Below are positions 1 through 9,855 of a stretch of DNA of 64,000 nt, piece by piece. The translations under genes and the position numbers were made by a program. Below the pieces are notes generated by a model. The model had not been told where the DNA came from, searched no databases, and saw only the letters and a program-made list of their open reading frames with translations. The first letter of the stretch is position 1. Each line of letters starts with the position of its first letter. The stretch covers positions 1,736,001-1,800,000 of the forward strand of contig NZ_BOSI01000001.1 in the NCBI RefSeq assembly GCF_018403265.1. The letters run 5' to 3'. The stretch is from Paenibacillus sp. J31TS4 (lineage in GTDB: Bacteria; Bacillota; Bacilli; Paenibacillales; NBRC-103111).

Positions 1-27
1 CACGAGTACTAGTTTCTTTGTTTTCAT
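1..27 (-). CDS. Start of a protein, probably the sugar ABC transporter solute-binding lipoprotein (partial)
   Basis: Only nine codons (MKTKKLVLV) lie in the window; the gene runs off the left edge. A GGGAGGGG ribosome binding site sits a few bases before the ATG. The basic start followed by hydrophobic residues fits a signal peptide. It is 74 bp downstream of the two permease genes on the same strand, the place where LplB/YtcP-type systems usually carry their binding protein. The function is inferred from position only. Confidence 0.55.
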
Positions 28-101
28 ACCGCTACCCCTCCCTATTCGTTGCCGAGCTTGCCGTTTGGTTCGATGCCGCCGGCCGGGCGATGGACCGGAC
101 G

Positions 102-980
102 CTATCCCTTGACCGAGCCCAGCATCACCCCCTTGGCAAAGTGCTTTTGCAGAAACGGATACACGATCAGAATCGGGAGCGTTGCGAGCAGAATCGCAGC
201 CATCTGGATCGTAATCGGAGGCGGCGGATTCTCCATCATCAGCATGACCTCCTGGCCGAGCGCCGCTGTCGGCTCGTTCACGATGACAATCTGGCGCAGG
301 ATGACCTGAATCGGCCACTTGGACGAGTCGCTCAAATACAGAATCCCGGCGAAGTACGTGTTCCAATGTCCCACCGCGTAGAACAGACTGAAGGCGGCGA
401 GAGATGGTTTGGACAGCGGCAGAATGATCGAGAAGAAAGTTCTCAGCTCGTTCGCACCGTCGATGAGCGCGGCCTCGTTCAGCTCGCTCGGAATGCTAAG
501 GAAAAACTGGCGCAGCACAATCAGGTTGAACGAGCTGATCGCCCCGGGAAGAATAAGCGCCCACAGCGAGTTGATGAGCCCCGTCCCTTTCACGATCAAA
601 TAAGTCGGGATCATGCCGGCCGAGAACAGAATCGTGAAAATGACCATCATCAGGATGACCCGCTGGCCGAGCGCGTTGCGCGTGAGCGCATACGCCATCG
701 TCGCCGTGAACAGCAGGTTGACCAGCGTGCCCACGATGGTGACGTAGGCGGTGACGCCGAGCGAGCGGGTGAAGTTTTTGGACGCCAGAATCGTGTAGTA
801 AGCGTCGGTCACCCATTCGCGCGGCCACAGGATCAGATCCCGCTCGAGCACATCCTTCAGCGAAGAGAAGGACACCGCGAAGATGTGCAGGAACGGAAAC
901 AGCATGGTTGCCGCAATGAGAAGCAGCAGGACGGCGTTGACGGCGTCGGCGAGCCGCTCGGATATCGTTCGTTTGATCAT
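102..980 (-). CDS. Carbohydrate ABC transporter permease, YtcP/MalG type
   Basis: This 292-residue protein is an inner-membrane permease of a binding-protein-dependent sugar importer. It has an N-terminal membrane segment at about residues 12-35 and several more after it. The EAA cytoplasmic loop that contacts the ATPase reads NEAALIDGANELRTFFSIILPLSKP, near residue 170-195 (shortened form: EAALIDGA...LPLSKP). The C-terminus LQKHFAKGVMLGSVKG is typical of the YtcP group. The ATG follows GGGGGG by nine bases. It is 14 bp downstream of the partner permease, so the two are co-transcribed. No ATPase gene is nearby; such systems usually share an MsmX-like ATPase encoded elsewhere. Confidence 0.9.
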   Translation of the reverse strand: MIKRTISERLADAVNAVLLLLIAATMLFPFLHIFAVSFSSLKDVLERDLILWPREWVTDAYYTILASKNFTRSLGVTAYVTIVGTLVNLLFTATMAYALTRNALGQRVILMMVIFTILFSAGMIPTYLIVKGTGLINSLWALILPGAISSFNLIVLRQFFLSIPSELNEAALIDGANELRTFFSIILPLSKPSLAAFSLFYAVGHWNTYFAGILYLSDSSKWPIQVILRQIVIVNEPTAALGQEVMLMMENPPPPITIQMAAILLATLPILIVYPFLQKHFAKGVMLGSVKG

Positions 981-994
981 CGCTTGCTTCCCCC

Positions 995-1954
995 CTAATA
1001 TAGGCCTTCTTCGCCGAACCGCTTGGCGGCCCGGTTCGCCAGGATGACCAGCACGAGACCGACGAGGCCCTTGAACATCCCGACCGCGGTGGCGAAGCTG
1101 ACGTCGCCCTGCTGAATGCCCTTGAAGTAGACGTAAGTATCGAGCACGTTGCCCGATTCGGTATTGAACGGATTGAGCATCAGGAAGATCTGCTCGAAGC
1201 CGGTATCCAGCACGTTGCCGAGACGAAGAATGAACAGAATGACGATGACGCTGCGGATCGCCGGCAGCGTGACGTGCCAGAGCTGACGCCAGCGGCTAGC
1301 ACCGTCGATGACGGCGGCTTCGTACAGCGCCGGGTTGACGCCCGCGAGAGCGGCCAGGAACAGAATCGTGCTCCAGCCGGATTCCTTCCAGATGACCTGC
1401 AGGATGATGACCGGCTTGAACAGCGCCGGGTCCGTCAGGAACGGAATCGCCTCCCAATGCAGCTTTTGGGTCAGGAACGTGTTGATCAAACCTTCGCCCC
1501 GCAGGAAGACAACGAAGATGCCGGCCACAACGACCCAGGAGAGGAAGTGCGGCAGATAGACCATCGACTGCACAATCCGCTTGTAGGTTTCGTTTCGGAC
1601 CTCGTTCAGCATGAGCGCCAGAATAATAGAGATCGGAAACGCCATGAAAATCTGCAGGAACGAGATCTGCAGCGTGTTCCAGATGACCTTGATGACCTCG
1701 GCGTCCTCGAAGATTCTGGCAAAATACTTGAACCCGACCCATTCGTTCGCCCAGAGGCTCTCGTTAAACGGGTTGAAGTCCTGGAATGCGATGACCAGTC
1801 CCGCCATCGGGATATAACGGTAAACGATGTAGTAAAGCACCCCGGGCAAGAGCAGCAGGTAAATATACCGCTCCCGCCACATCCTCCGCCTTAGTTTGGT
1901 CCCCCGTCCGGCAGCCGGAGCGGTTCCTTGCAGCTGAACCTCTGTCGATTTCAT
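995..1954 (-). CDS. Carbohydrate ABC transporter permease, LplB/MalF type
   Basis: This 319-residue permease pairs with the gene just downstream to form the membrane channel of a sugar or oligosaccharide importer. The LplB-type hallmark IPMAGLVIAFQDFNPF follows the first membrane segment, and the EAA loop reads YEAAVIDGASRWRQLWHVTL. I chose the ATG at 1954 (MKSTEVQL) because GGGGGA lies about ten bases upstream; a longer reading frame reaches 2107 but its extra residues look like translated leader. A sigma-A promoter lies about 230 bp upstream, leaving a long leader. The substrate cannot be read from the sequence. Confidence 0.9.
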   Translation of the reverse strand: MKSTEVQLQGTAPAAGRGTKLRRRMWRERYIYLLLLPGVLYYIVYRYIPMAGLVIAFQDFNPFNESLWANEWVGFKYFARIFEDAEVIKVIWNTLQISFLQIFMAFPISIILALMLNEVRNETYKRIVQSMVYLPHFLSWVVVAGIFVVFLRGEGLINTFLTQKLHWEAIPFLTDPALFKPVIILQVIWKESGWSTILFLAALAGVNPALYEAAVIDGASRWRQLWHVTLPAIRSVIVILFILRLGNVLDTGFEQIFLMLNPFNTESGNVLDTYVYFKGIQQGDVSFATAVGMFKGLVGLVLVILANRAAKRFGEEGLY

Positions 1955-2184
1955 GGCAGTCCGAATCCCCCATTTCCTTCCCAGCTTTCTGGTTAAACGC
2001 TTACAAAAGTAGGCCGCTTGCGCGGCTGCTCCGTTATCGGCTCTCCTGCGCCCCAGCTCCCTCCCCTTGCGAGACAGGATGGGCGCCTGCGAAGCCGGGC
2101 ATAACAAACGCCCGCTCGACTTAGCTGAGAAACCGATTTGCAGCCGACTAGTTATAGACCGGTCGTCTACCTGTCTGTTACTAA

Positions 2185-2213
2185 ACTATAATGACCACGG
2201 CAGAAGGTGTCAA
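2185..2213 (-). promoter_or_regulatory. Near-consensus sigma-A promoter for the sugar ABC operon
   Basis: On the minus strand the sequence has TTGACA, a 17-base spacer and TATAGT. The start of transcription would fall near 2178, giving a leader of about 220 bases before the LplB-type ATG at 1954. No hairpin or other element was recognised with confidence in that leader. The rest of 1955-2313 shows no supported gene. Confidence 0.75.
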
Positions 2214-2313
2214 TAACCATTTTTGGGGCATCCGGCCATTCGCGGGTTGGGTGTTCGCCTTTAGCCGCTATTGCCTCCCGGAGCCGAGCCGGCATTCTTT
2301 CCCCCATTACGGC

Positions 2314-2342
2314 ACAAAAAAACACGGCCTTCTCGGCCGTGC
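2314..2342 (-). terminator. Rho-independent terminator downstream of the P-loop kinase
   Basis: A perfect stem CACGGCC/GGCCGTG with a five-base loop is followed on the minus strand by a run of seven T. It ends transcription coming from the kinase gene at 2582-3130. The 240 bases between it and that gene hold no supported feature. Confidence 0.85.
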
Positions 2343-2581
2343 TTTAGGTGCCGCCCGGGCGGCTGCCTGCTTCTTGTTTTCATTCGAGCAGGGCTATTCC
2401 CTAATCCGATAGGGCATCCGTTCAAAAGGAAGCTGGTCCGGTACGGGCGACCTCGCTCGCTCCGGGATTACGATGCTCCGCTGCTCTTTGGAATGTGCGC
2501 TTCAAGGCAGAAGGTTTAGGCCCCGAAACGGGGAAAGCCCGCTAAGGAGCTGCCAGTTCCTCCATTGCCAACTCGCCCCCG

Positions 2582-3130
2582 CTAAACCCGGGCTTCCCGC
2601 TCGGCACGCGAGAGGATCGCTTCCACGGTCTCCTCCGGCGTCTGCTCGGTCGTATCCAGCCACATCCCGATGCGGGGTGTCTCCCGGCGAAGCTTGTCAT
2701 CCAGCATCTCGACCGTCCACAGGCCGTAGCCTTTCTTGCCTCGAGCCGCCTCCCGATTCGCCACGGCCGATGCATCCGGCACCAGCACGACCACATACAG
2801 AGGCCGATGCCGGATCGAACGGACAACCTCCTCCAGATGTGCGCCGAGGATGACGTCCTGGAGGACGACGTCGAAGCCCTCCTGGGCGTAGGCTTCTGCT
2901 GCGCCGGCCGCTATCCGGTAACGGAGCCGCAGCTGGGCAACGGCTTCCTCCGAGTGTTCCGGCAGCATCTCCTCCCTGCCCGAGACGATCATCCGGCGGA
3001 AGGCGTCTCCCCGAACATGCACCCCACGGCCGAACCGCTCCGCCAGCAGCTGGGCGACTGTCGATTTTCCGCTTGCCATCACGCCCGTGAGGAGATAGAT
3101 GCCGGGTTGGTCCGTCTTCCTTGTCCGCAT
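2582..3130 (-). CDS. AAA/P-loop nucleotide-binding kinase, chloramphenicol phosphotransferase/gluconokinase-like
   Basis: This 182-residue cytosolic protein begins with a P-loop (GVMASGKST, about residues 15-23) typical of small-molecule kinases. VRGDAFRR and VLQDVI follow at the positions of the substrate and Walker B segments. The length fits the family. The ATG at 3130 is preceded by AAAGGAGG at nine bases, which decides it over an upstream in-frame start. The substrate is unknown. It lies 153 bp downstream of the Lhr helicase and has its own terminator at 2314-2342. Confidence 0.75.
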   Translation of the reverse strand: MRTRKTDQPGIYLLTGVMASGKSTVAQLLAERFGRGVHVRGDAFRRMIVSGREEMLPEHSEEAVAQLRLRYRIAAGAAEAYAQEGFDVVLQDVILGAHLEEVVRSIRHRPLYVVVLVPDASAVANREAARGKKGYGLWTVEMLDDKLRRETPRIGMWLDTTEQTPEETVEAILSRAEREARV

Positions 3131-3283
3131 GGCCCTTGCCCTCCTTTGTCCATTGTCTGAGCTTCGCCTCTCGGCTGCACCTATCCCCACGGCCGGCAGC
3201 CACCGTAGGATGCTTCCGCAGCCCTGAGCGCTCGTTTCCATTCTCGGCAAACGCTATTCCGCCCTGTTTCCTGTCCTCGGAGG

Positions 3284-6200
3284 CTATCCTTTGAGCGCGC
3301 TCGGCCAGATGACGTACCGGGTATCGTCCTTCTCGGCGCCTAGCCCCTTGAGCAGCTCCGCCGCCTCCGTCTGCTCCACGCGGAGCCCATTCCACTGCTC
3401 GACGACCAGCTTCTTGAGGCCGTTCTGCCTCATCATCTGCCGGAGCATCGGCGGGAGCAGCTCCCGCCAGGAGATCCCCGGCTCCGGCCGCCGCTGGGCT
3501 TCCCCGCTCCGCCGCGGGTGATCCGCCTCCCGGCCTTCCTCCTGCCCGGCCGTGTGCATCTCCGTGATGCGCCGGCCGTTATTCTCGATCCAGAGCACCC
3601 AGCGGCCGTCCGCCAGCAGGAGATAATTGCCCGGCTTCCGGGCAAAGGCAACCCCTTTGCGCTGCGGCCACGGCACCGAAGCGCCGTAAGGATTCGCCGG
3701 GTCGACCGCGGAGAGGAGAATGGCCTCGCCCAGCAGTGGTGCCGGCGAACGAAGCGCCTCCACCGTCTCGCGGGAGGCGAACTGCATCGCCTGGATGCCC
3801 TGGACGAGCATGCCGCGCGTCGCCACGCCCCATTCCTCCAGCTGCTTCAGCACGCCGGAGAGCGTCTCCCACGAATAAGGCGCGTCCTTGGCCGCCTCTC
3901 GCGTCAGCACGCCGTCCCGCTCGAGCAGATGACGCGCCCAGGTGACGACGTACGCCTCCTCGTCCCAGCCGGCAGCCGCTCCCTCCTCCAGCGCATACCA
4001 GCGGCCGAGACCGGCCGGCAGCCGCGCGTTGCGGGCCGAGCGGGCGCTTCCGCCTCTCGGGAGAGGGCGAAGCGGGGCGAACTGGTCGTTCGCGGCCCGG
4101 CCTTCCCACACGAGGTCAAGCAGCCGGATCGTCAGCTCGGACGGCACCAGCCCCGTCTCGCGGCTCAGCGCCGTCACGAAGCTCGCTCCGCGGCTCCGCA
4201 GCAGCGCAAGCAGCTCCGGATGGGCAGTCTCGGACCGCGGCGCCTCCGCCTGGCGGAGATAGGGCGCATACAACTCCCGCGCTTCCGCCAGAAAAAAAGC
4301 AACCCGCCCCTCCTTGTCTCCTTCCTCCCGGCGCCCGATCCACAGCACCTCGCCGGAAGCGCACAGTAAGTCCAGATCCTCTCGCCGGTAGGAGGCCATC
4401 CGCGCGGGAAACAGATATGTCTCCCAATGGGAGACAGGCAGGAACAGCCCCTGCAGCCGTGCGATCGCTTCCCGCAAGCCTTCCGGCCCTTCGCCCCGCT
4501 GTCCCGGCAGCAGCCCGTGCCGCTCGGCCAGCAGCAGAGCCAGCCGGTCGGCGGGCACCCGCTCGGCCTCGCGCCGGTACTCGCGGATCGTGAACCGGAG
4601 CATCTGCCCGGTCACCTTGGTGCTCGTCCACAGCTCCTCGTGCCCAGGCTCGGCGAACGGCGCTTCCTCGACCGCACGCTCGTCCCGCCAGCCGCGGATG
4701 ACCTCCTGCGCGCGCCCGAGCGGCAGGCCATAGCGGGCCGCCAGCTCCTCCGCCGTGAACGCCAGCCGATGATCGGCGAATCGCTTAAGCAGGAATGACG
4801 CTTCACCTTCCTCCCGAAGCTCCTCATACCGCCCAAGCTCGTCGCGGCAGATCCACCGCTCCTCTCCCCCAAGCGGGATCGCGACCGCCTGACCGGCGTC
4901 CCGCAGCTCGCGGAGCCAGGTCACCGCCTGCGGTCCCGCGAGCCGGACGAGCTCGCGTTCCGTCTGGTCTCCCCGCTCCTTCAGCAGCCGGTAGAGGCTC
5001 GGTGCGTCCTCGATTTGCAGCCCCCGCCCTTCCTCGAGCCGCTCGCGTTCGCGCTCCACCGCCTCGGGACGGATGGCCCGCTTGACGCTCTCCTCGCCGA
5101 AGACGCGGGCGGCCAGCTCCTTGCTGACGCTCATCAGCTGCAGCTGCAGATCCTTGCCGAGCACGTCGGATTCGTACAGGGAGGTGCCGACGAAATCCAT
5201 CAGGAACTGGGCGGCGAACGGAGACGGGAACCGCGTCTCGGCAACCGCCCATTCCACTTCGCCGGAGGAGACCGCATCCAGCAGCTGCCGGACATGCTCC
5301 ATGTCCAGCGCATCCTCCATCGTTTCCCGCAGCGCCTCGCGGAGGTACGGAAACTGCTCCGCATACGGCTTTGCCTCCTTGAGCAGCTCTTCGCTGCGCA
5401 GCCGCATCTTCCACGCGGGCATCCGGGTGAAGCTGCGCGAGAGCAGCAGCGACGTCTCCGCCAGCCTGCGGAACGTGATGCCGAGGAGCGGAGTGGCCGG
5501 CACCGCCTCGAGCAGCAGTTCCTCCAGCGCCTCGCTCGAGACCTGCCGGACGAGCGATAGCCAGACCGGATTCCACTCCGGGAAGATGAACTCGATGCCG
5601 TTGTCTCTCGCATTCGCGTAATAGTCGAAGCCGATCACCCGCGAAAGCCGCGCCTGCAGCGCGAGCTGCCAGGTCCGGTTCACCTTGCGTCCGAACACCG
5701 AGTGCAGCACGAGATGATGCTGCCCCGCGTCGTCGACGAAGTGCTCCGCGACGATCCGTCGGTCGGTCGGCAGCGGGCAGACGGCCTTTTGGCTCCGCAC
5801 GTAGGCGGCCAGCTGGCCGGCGGACGACGCGTCGAGCCGGTAGTCCCTCATGAGCCATTCCTCGGTCTCGGCGGCGGGCGCGCGGTCCAGCCGCTCGAGC
5901 AGCTCCCGGTAAAAAGCCCCGATCCTCGTCCCCAGCTCGAAGCTCCGGCCGAGCGCCTCCGCCCGCCAGAACGGAATTTCGCTGTACGCGTTGGCCGCTT
6001 CCGTCACATAGATCCGGTCGTGCTTGATCGAGCGGACCGTCCAGGAGCTCGTGCCGAGCTGGAACACATCGCCGACGCGCGTCTCGAAGACGAATTCTTC
6101 GTCGAGCTCGCCGAGATGCGTGCGCGTCTCCATATGGTGCACCGGATAGCCGCTGCTCTGCGGGATGGTGCCCGCACCCATGATGGCCGCCATTGGCGTG

Positions 6201-7837
6201 TTCTTGCGGCGGCCGATCCGGTCCGTGTCGCGGTTCCACTCAAGGAGCGGCCGGGCGAACGGATACAGTCCCGCCAGCACCTCCAGCACGGCGCGCAGAC
6301 GGGCGAGCGGGTAGGTCCGGTAGCTGTCGCTCCGCGTCACGGTGCGGTGCAGCTCCTCGACCTCCCATTCGTCCGTGGCTGCCATGGCGACGATCTGCTG
6401 GGAGAGGACGTCCAGCGGGTGGCGCGGGATGCGGATCGCCTCGATGTCGCGGGCCGCGATCTGTCTCGCGATAACCGCAGCCTCTGGCAGCTCGCCCCGC
6501 GTCCGCGCGAGCAGGACGCCGCGGCTCGCGTCGCCGACCGAGTGGCCGGCACGCCCGATGCGCTGGATGCCCGCGGCGACCTCCTTCGGCGAGTCAATCT
6601 GGATGACCAGATCGACGTGGCCGACATCGATGCCGAGCTCGAGCGACGACGTCGCGACGAGGCAGCGCAGCTCGCCGGCCTTGAGCATCCGCTCAACCTC
6701 GAGGCGCTTCTCCCGCGAGACGCTGCCGTGGTGCGAGCGGGCCAGCGTGTAGCCCGCGTAGTCGTTCAGCCGCAGCGTCAGCCGCTCGCACATGCGGCGG
6801 CTGTTTACAAAGATGAGCGACGTCGCGCTCCCCTCCATCAGCCGGACAATTCGTTCGACGATGCTGAGCCAGAACATCTCCTTGTCCGGCGTCCGGGCGG
6901 ACCGCTCCGGCAGCGTTACGAGCAGCTCGTACCGCTTGTCCGCCCGGCTCTCGACGACTGCCACCGGACGCGGGACGTAGCCGTATAGGTGTGGCGCATC
7001 CGTGGATTGGGAGGACGAATCCTCCGGCGCTCCCGGAGCTGCCTGCGGCTCTGCATTCTCGTTCACCCCGGCGCTTCGGTTATCCCTCTCCCCCGGAGCG
7101 TTCTTTCCTTCCGCACCGGCAGTGCCGGCCTCCGCTCCGGCTGCCGCGCCGTTCGGAGGCGCCCAGCCGCCCAGAAACCGGGCGACGCGCTCGAGCGGCT
7201 TTTGGGTAGCCGAGACGCCGATCCGCTGAAACGGCGCGTCCGTCCACGAGGCGAGCCGCTCGAGCGAGAGCGACAGGTGCGCGCCCCGCTTGTCGGCAGC
7301 CAAATCGTGAATTTCGTCCACGATCACCTGGCGCACCGACCGAAGCATCTCCCTTGCCTTGGCGGAGGTGAGCAGGATGTAGAACGACTCCGGCGTCGTG
7401 ATCAGTACATCCGGCGGCTTTCGCAGCATGGAGGCGCGCGTGCTCTGGGACGTATCGCCCGTGCGGACCCCGATCGTCACCCCCGGCCAGTCCGCGCCCA
7501 GCTCGGCGGCCGCCGCTTCCCACTCCTCCGCGAACCGGAACAGATGATGATGAATGTCATTGTTCAGCGCTTTGAGCGGCGTTATGTACAGGAGGCGCAC
7601 GCCCGTGGTCCGTTCGGCAGCTGCCCGTTCCTTGGCCGTCACGACCGCGTCGATACAGGGCAGCAGCGCCGCGAGCGTTTTGCCGGAGCCGGTCGGTGAG
7701 GCGATCAGCGTATGATGGCCGCCGGCGATCTCGGACCAGGCGCGGAGCTGCACGTCGGTCGGCTGGCCGAACGACTGGGCGAACCAGGCGGCCAGGACGG
7801 GATGGAACCGGTTCGCCTCATGGTGGTCAGGGTGCAT
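3284..7837 (-). CDS. Lhr-family superfamily 2 DNA helicase, full length
   Basis: At 1517 residues this has the length of full-size Lhr (long helicase-related) proteins. Visible motifs are Walker A SPTGSGKT (about residue 47), DEIH in place of DEAH (near residue 174), the SF2 motif ATSSLELGIDVGHVD and motif VI QRIGRAGHS. The long C-terminal part matches the Lhr winged-helix and C-terminal region in size. The first domain holds a low-complexity Ala/Gly/Glu insertion around residues 230-290, probably lineage-specific. Known Lhr proteins unwind DNA 3'-5' and act in DNA repair. The ATG is preceded by AAGGAGAATCGCG. Confidence 0.93.
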   Translation of the reverse strand: MHPDHHEANRFHPVLAAWFAQSFGQPTDVQLRAWSEIAGGHHTLIASPTGSGKTLAALLPCIDAVVTAKERAAAERTTGVRLLYITPLKALNNDIHHHLFRFAEEWEAAAAELGADWPGVTIGVRTGDTSQSTRASMLRKPPDVLITTPESFYILLTSAKAREMLRSVRQVIVDEIHDLAADKRGAHLSLSLERLASWTDAPFQRIGVSATQKPLERVARFLGGWAPPNGAAAGAEAGTAGAEGKNAPGERDNRSAGVNENAEPQAAPGAPEDSSSQSTDAPHLYGYVPRPVAVVESRADKRYELLVTLPERSARTPDKEMFWLSIVERIVRLMEGSATSLIFVNSRRMCERLTLRLNDYAGYTLARSHHGSVSREKRLEVERMLKAGELRCLVATSSLELGIDVGHVDLVIQIDSPKEVAAGIQRIGRAGHSVGDASRGVLLARTRGELPEAAVIARQIAARDIEAIRIPRHPLDVLSQQIVAMAATDEWEVEELHRTVTRSDSYRTYPLARLRAVLEVLAGLYPFARPLLEWNRDTDRIGRRKNTPMAAIMGAGTIPQSSGYPVHHMETRTHLGELDEEFVFETRVGDVFQLGTSSWTVRSIKHDRIYVTEAANAYSEIPFWRAEALGRSFELGTRIGAFYRELLERLDRAPAAETEEWLMRDYRLDASSAGQLAAYVRSQKAVCPLPTDRRIVAEHFVDDAGQHHLVLHSVFGRKVNRTWQLALQARLSRVIGFDYYANARDNGIEFIFPEWNPVWLSLVRQVSSEALEELLLEAVPATPLLGITFRRLAETSLLLSRSFTRMPAWKMRLRSEELLKEAKPYAEQFPYLREALRETMEDALDMEHVRQLLDAVSSGEVEWAVAETRFPSPFAAQFLMDFVGTSLYESDVLGKDLQLQLMSVSKELAARVFGEESVKRAIRPEAVERERERLEEGRGLQIEDAPSLYRLLKERGDQTERELVRLAGPQAVTWLRELRDAGQAVAIPLGGEERWICRDELGRYEELREEGEASFLLKRFADHRLAFTAEELAARYGLPLGRAQEVIRGWRDERAVEEAPFAEPGHEELWTSTKVTGQMLRFTIREYRREAERVPADRLALLLAERHGLLPGQRGEGPEGLREAIARLQGLFLPVSHWETYLFPARMASYRREDLDLLCASGEVLWIGRREEGDKEGRVAFFLAEARELYAPYLRQAEAPRSETAHPELLALLRSRGASFVTALSRETGLVPSELTIRLLDLVWEGRAANDQFAPLRPLPRGGSARSARNARLPAGLGRWYALEEGAAAGWDEEAYVVTWARHLLERDGVLTREAAKDAPYSWETLSGVLKQLEEWGVATRGMLVQGIQAMQFASRETVEALRSPAPLLGEAILLSAVDPANPYGASVPWPQRKGVAFARKPGNYLLLADGRWVLWIENNGRRITEMHTAGQEEGREADHPRRSGEAQRRPEPGISWRELLPPMLRQMMRQNGLKKLVVEQWNGLRVEQTEAAELLKGLGAEKDDTRYVIWPSALKG

Positions 7838-7953
7838 CGCGATTCTCCTTTGCTTTTGAATTGTTGGCGAGCGCCAGCCCGCCCTTGTCCCTAAATTCTA
7901 CCATACCGGACGCAGTCTCCCTATCCAACCGCAGCCGGCTGCCGACATGAACG

Positions 7954-7982
7954 AAAAAAAGCCCGCTTCCGCGGACTTTTCC
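7954..7982 (-). terminator. Terminator after the DUF423 gene
   Basis: On the minus strand the stem AGTCCGC/GCGGGCT (one mismatch, GGAA loop) is followed by TTTTTTT. It lies a few bases after the stop codon of the DUF423 gene, between that gene and lhr. Confidence 0.8.
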
Positions 7983-7989
7983 GAGCTTC

Positions 7990-8364
7990 CTATGACAATT
8001 TACGGGCGGACAGGGCGAGCATCACCCAGCCGGCCAGGAACGACACGCCGCCGAACGGCGTAATGATGCCGAGCCAGGTCACCTGCGTCAGAGCCATCAC
8101 GTAGAGACTTCCGCTGAACAAGACGATGCCGAGGAACAGAAGCCAGCCGGACCAGACGAGCTCACGCGCCTCTCCGATGCGCAGCGACAGCAGAGCGACC
8201 AGCACAATGGCGAGGGCGTGGTACATCTGGTAATCCGTCCCCGTCTCGAACGAGGCCAACAGCTTGTCCGGGATCGTCCCCTTCAAGCCGTGGGCGGCGA
8301 ACGCTCCCAGCGCCACCGCGAGGAATCCGTTCAGGCTGCCCAGGATGAGAAATGTCTTTTTCAA
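7990..8364 (-). CDS. DUF423 family small membrane protein (YwdK-like)
   Basis: This 124-residue protein shows four hydrophobic segments and the DUF423 pattern: GSLNGFLAVALGAFAAHGLK at the N-terminus, YQMYHALAIVL in the middle and TPFGGVSFLAGW near the end. The start is TTG, six bases after GGGGGA. The family is widespread in bacteria and has no established function. It appears to be a single-gene unit. Confidence 0.9.
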   Translation of the reverse strand: MKKTFLILGSLNGFLAVALGAFAAHGLKGTIPDKLLASFETGTDYQMYHALAIVLVALLSLRIGEARELVWSGWLLFLGIVLFSGSLYVMALTQVTWLGIITPFGGVSFLAGWVMLALSARKLS

Positions 8365-8622
8365 GGTAGATCCCCCTTTTTAGCAGCATCATACCATACT
8401 TGAGGACGTATGTCCGCGCCTCCGCCGCTTGGTCATGGAACGGTCAAATTCTGTTCCCCTTCCTACATGGTCGATCCTGCCTGGAACGCCGTCCGACCTG
8501 TTCGGATCATCAAAGATTAGCGAAAGTCGTACCACCGCGAACCTTCCATGTCGCCTCCAGATCCGGGCGCCATCCTAGTGCCGCGGGTTCTTGCTAGCCG
8601 CCGCCTCCCGCTCCCCGCCTTT

Positions 8623-9855
8623 TCACGACCGGCGGAACGCCAGTGTCGCATTGACGCCGCCGAAGCCGTAGGAATTGGACAGCGCGGCATCGGGCGCAGC
8701 GGACCGTCCCTCCCGGCGGACAAGGTCCAGGTCGACCTCCGGATCCGGCTCCTCGCAGTTCGCGGTAGGAGGCAGCCATCCCCGATGCAGCGCCAGGCAG
8801 GTGATCGCCGCCTCGATGGCACCCGAAGCGCCGAGCGGATGGCCGTACAGCCCCTTCGTCCCGCTCACGGCGGCACGGCCTGTGCCCAGCACCGAGGCGA
8901 TGACGGCCGCCTCGGTTACGTCGTTGAGCCGCGTGGAGGAGCCGTGCGCGTTGACGTAGCCGACCTCGTCCGGCGCCATCCCGGCGTCGCCCAGCGCGAT
9001 CCGCATAGAGCGGGCAGCCTGGGTGCCGCACGGCAGCGGCGCGCTCATATGGTGCGCGTCGTTCGTCAGGCCGAAGCCCTCCAGCACGGCGTAGATCCGC
9101 GCGCCGCGGGCGCGGGCATGCGCCTCGTCCTCGAGGACGAGCACGGCCGAGCCTTCGCCCATGACGAAGCCGTCCCGGCTGCGGTCGAACGGCCGCGAGG
9201 CGCTGGCCGGCGTCCCGTTGCGGGTTGACATCGCCCGCAGCAGATCGAACGCGCCGAACGTCAGCGGCGCGAGCGGCGCTTCGGCCCCGCCCGCGAGGAC
9301 GACGTCGGCCTCCCCGCGCCGGATGGCGCCGAGCCCCCGGCCGAGCGCGACCGCGCCCGAGGCGCACGACATGGCGTTGGTCTCGTTCGGCCCGGTGAAG
9401 CCGAACTCCATCGCCATGTTGCACGAGGCGGCGCCGCCGAAGACGGAGAAGCCGAGGCCCGGCGAGACGGCGCGGTAGCCGCCGGCCATGTAGCGGCCGC
9501 ACTGCTCCTCGGCCTGGGTGATGCCGCCGAGCGCGCTGCCCATGAAGATCGAGGCCCGCTCCGCGTCCACGCCCTGCGGGCCCAGACCAGCATCCTCCAG
9601 TGCGAGCCGGCCGGCCGTGACGGCGAGCTGGGAATAGCGGTCCATGCGCTGGGCTTTTTTCTTATCTAGATACTGATACGGATCAAAGGAATCCACCTGC
9701 GCCGCAATCCGGCTCCTCAGCCCGTCCGGAGCGAACCGCCCGATCGGGCCGACCGCGCTCTCTCCTCTCCGGACGCCCTCCCACAGCTGCTCCGCGCCTG
9801 TTCCGATCGGCGTCACGCAGCCGATGCCGGTTACCACTGCCCGTCTAGTTGTCAT
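8623..9855 (-). CDS. Beta-ketoacyl-ACP synthase II-like ketosynthase
   Basis: This 410-residue protein has the full thiolase-fold catalytic set of FabF-type condensing enzymes: Cys164 in SCASG, His304 in NAHGSST, Lys334 in GTKG and His339 in YGHPLGASG. It should condense an acyl and a malonyl group on a carrier protein. It is the last gene of a four-gene operon, and its ATG overlaps the preceding stop in ATGA. Its neighbours (cyclase-like, FAD oxidoreductase, methyltransferase) suggest a specialised-metabolite role rather than housekeeping fatty acid synthesis. No chain-length factor or acyl carrier protein gene is adjacent. The 258 bases downstream to 8365 hold nothing I can support. Confidence 0.9.
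   Translation of the reverse strand: MTTRRAVVTGIGCVTPIGTGAEQLWEGVRRGESAVGPIGRFAPDGLRSRIAAQVDSFDPYQYLDKKKAQRMDRYSQLAVTAGRLALEDAGLGPQGVDAERASIFMGSALGGITQAEEQCGRYMAGGYRAVSPGLGFSVFGGAASCNMAMEFGFTGPNETNAMSCASGAVALGRGLGAIRRGEADVVLAGGAEAPLAPLTFGAFDLLRAMSTRNGTPASASRPFDRSRDGFVMGEGSAVLVLEDEAHARARGARIYAVLEGFGLTNDAHHMSAPLPCGTQAARSMRIALGDAGMAPDEVGYVNAHGSSTRLNDVTEAAVIASVLGTGRAAVSGTKGLYGHPLGASGAIEAAITCLALHRGWLPPTANCEEPDPEVDLDLVRREGRSAAPDAALSNSYGFGGVNATLAFRRS

Noticed and set aside
1994-2007. Possible cre site (GTTAAACGCTTACA) in the leader of the first sugar ABC operon
   Set aside because: Two fixed positions of the consensus are wrong. It is suggestive in context, but I do not list it as a feature.
5702-6988. 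Long plus-strand reading frame of 428 codons opposite the Lhr helicase
   Set aside because: It is the antisense shadow of a conserved helicase in GC-rich DNA. Its residues are Arg/Pro/Ala/His-rich with no recognisable domain. The same applies to the long plus-strand frames at 18-998, 10343-12365 and 13884-15230, and to the out-of-frame ones at 22416-23852 and 8594-9502.
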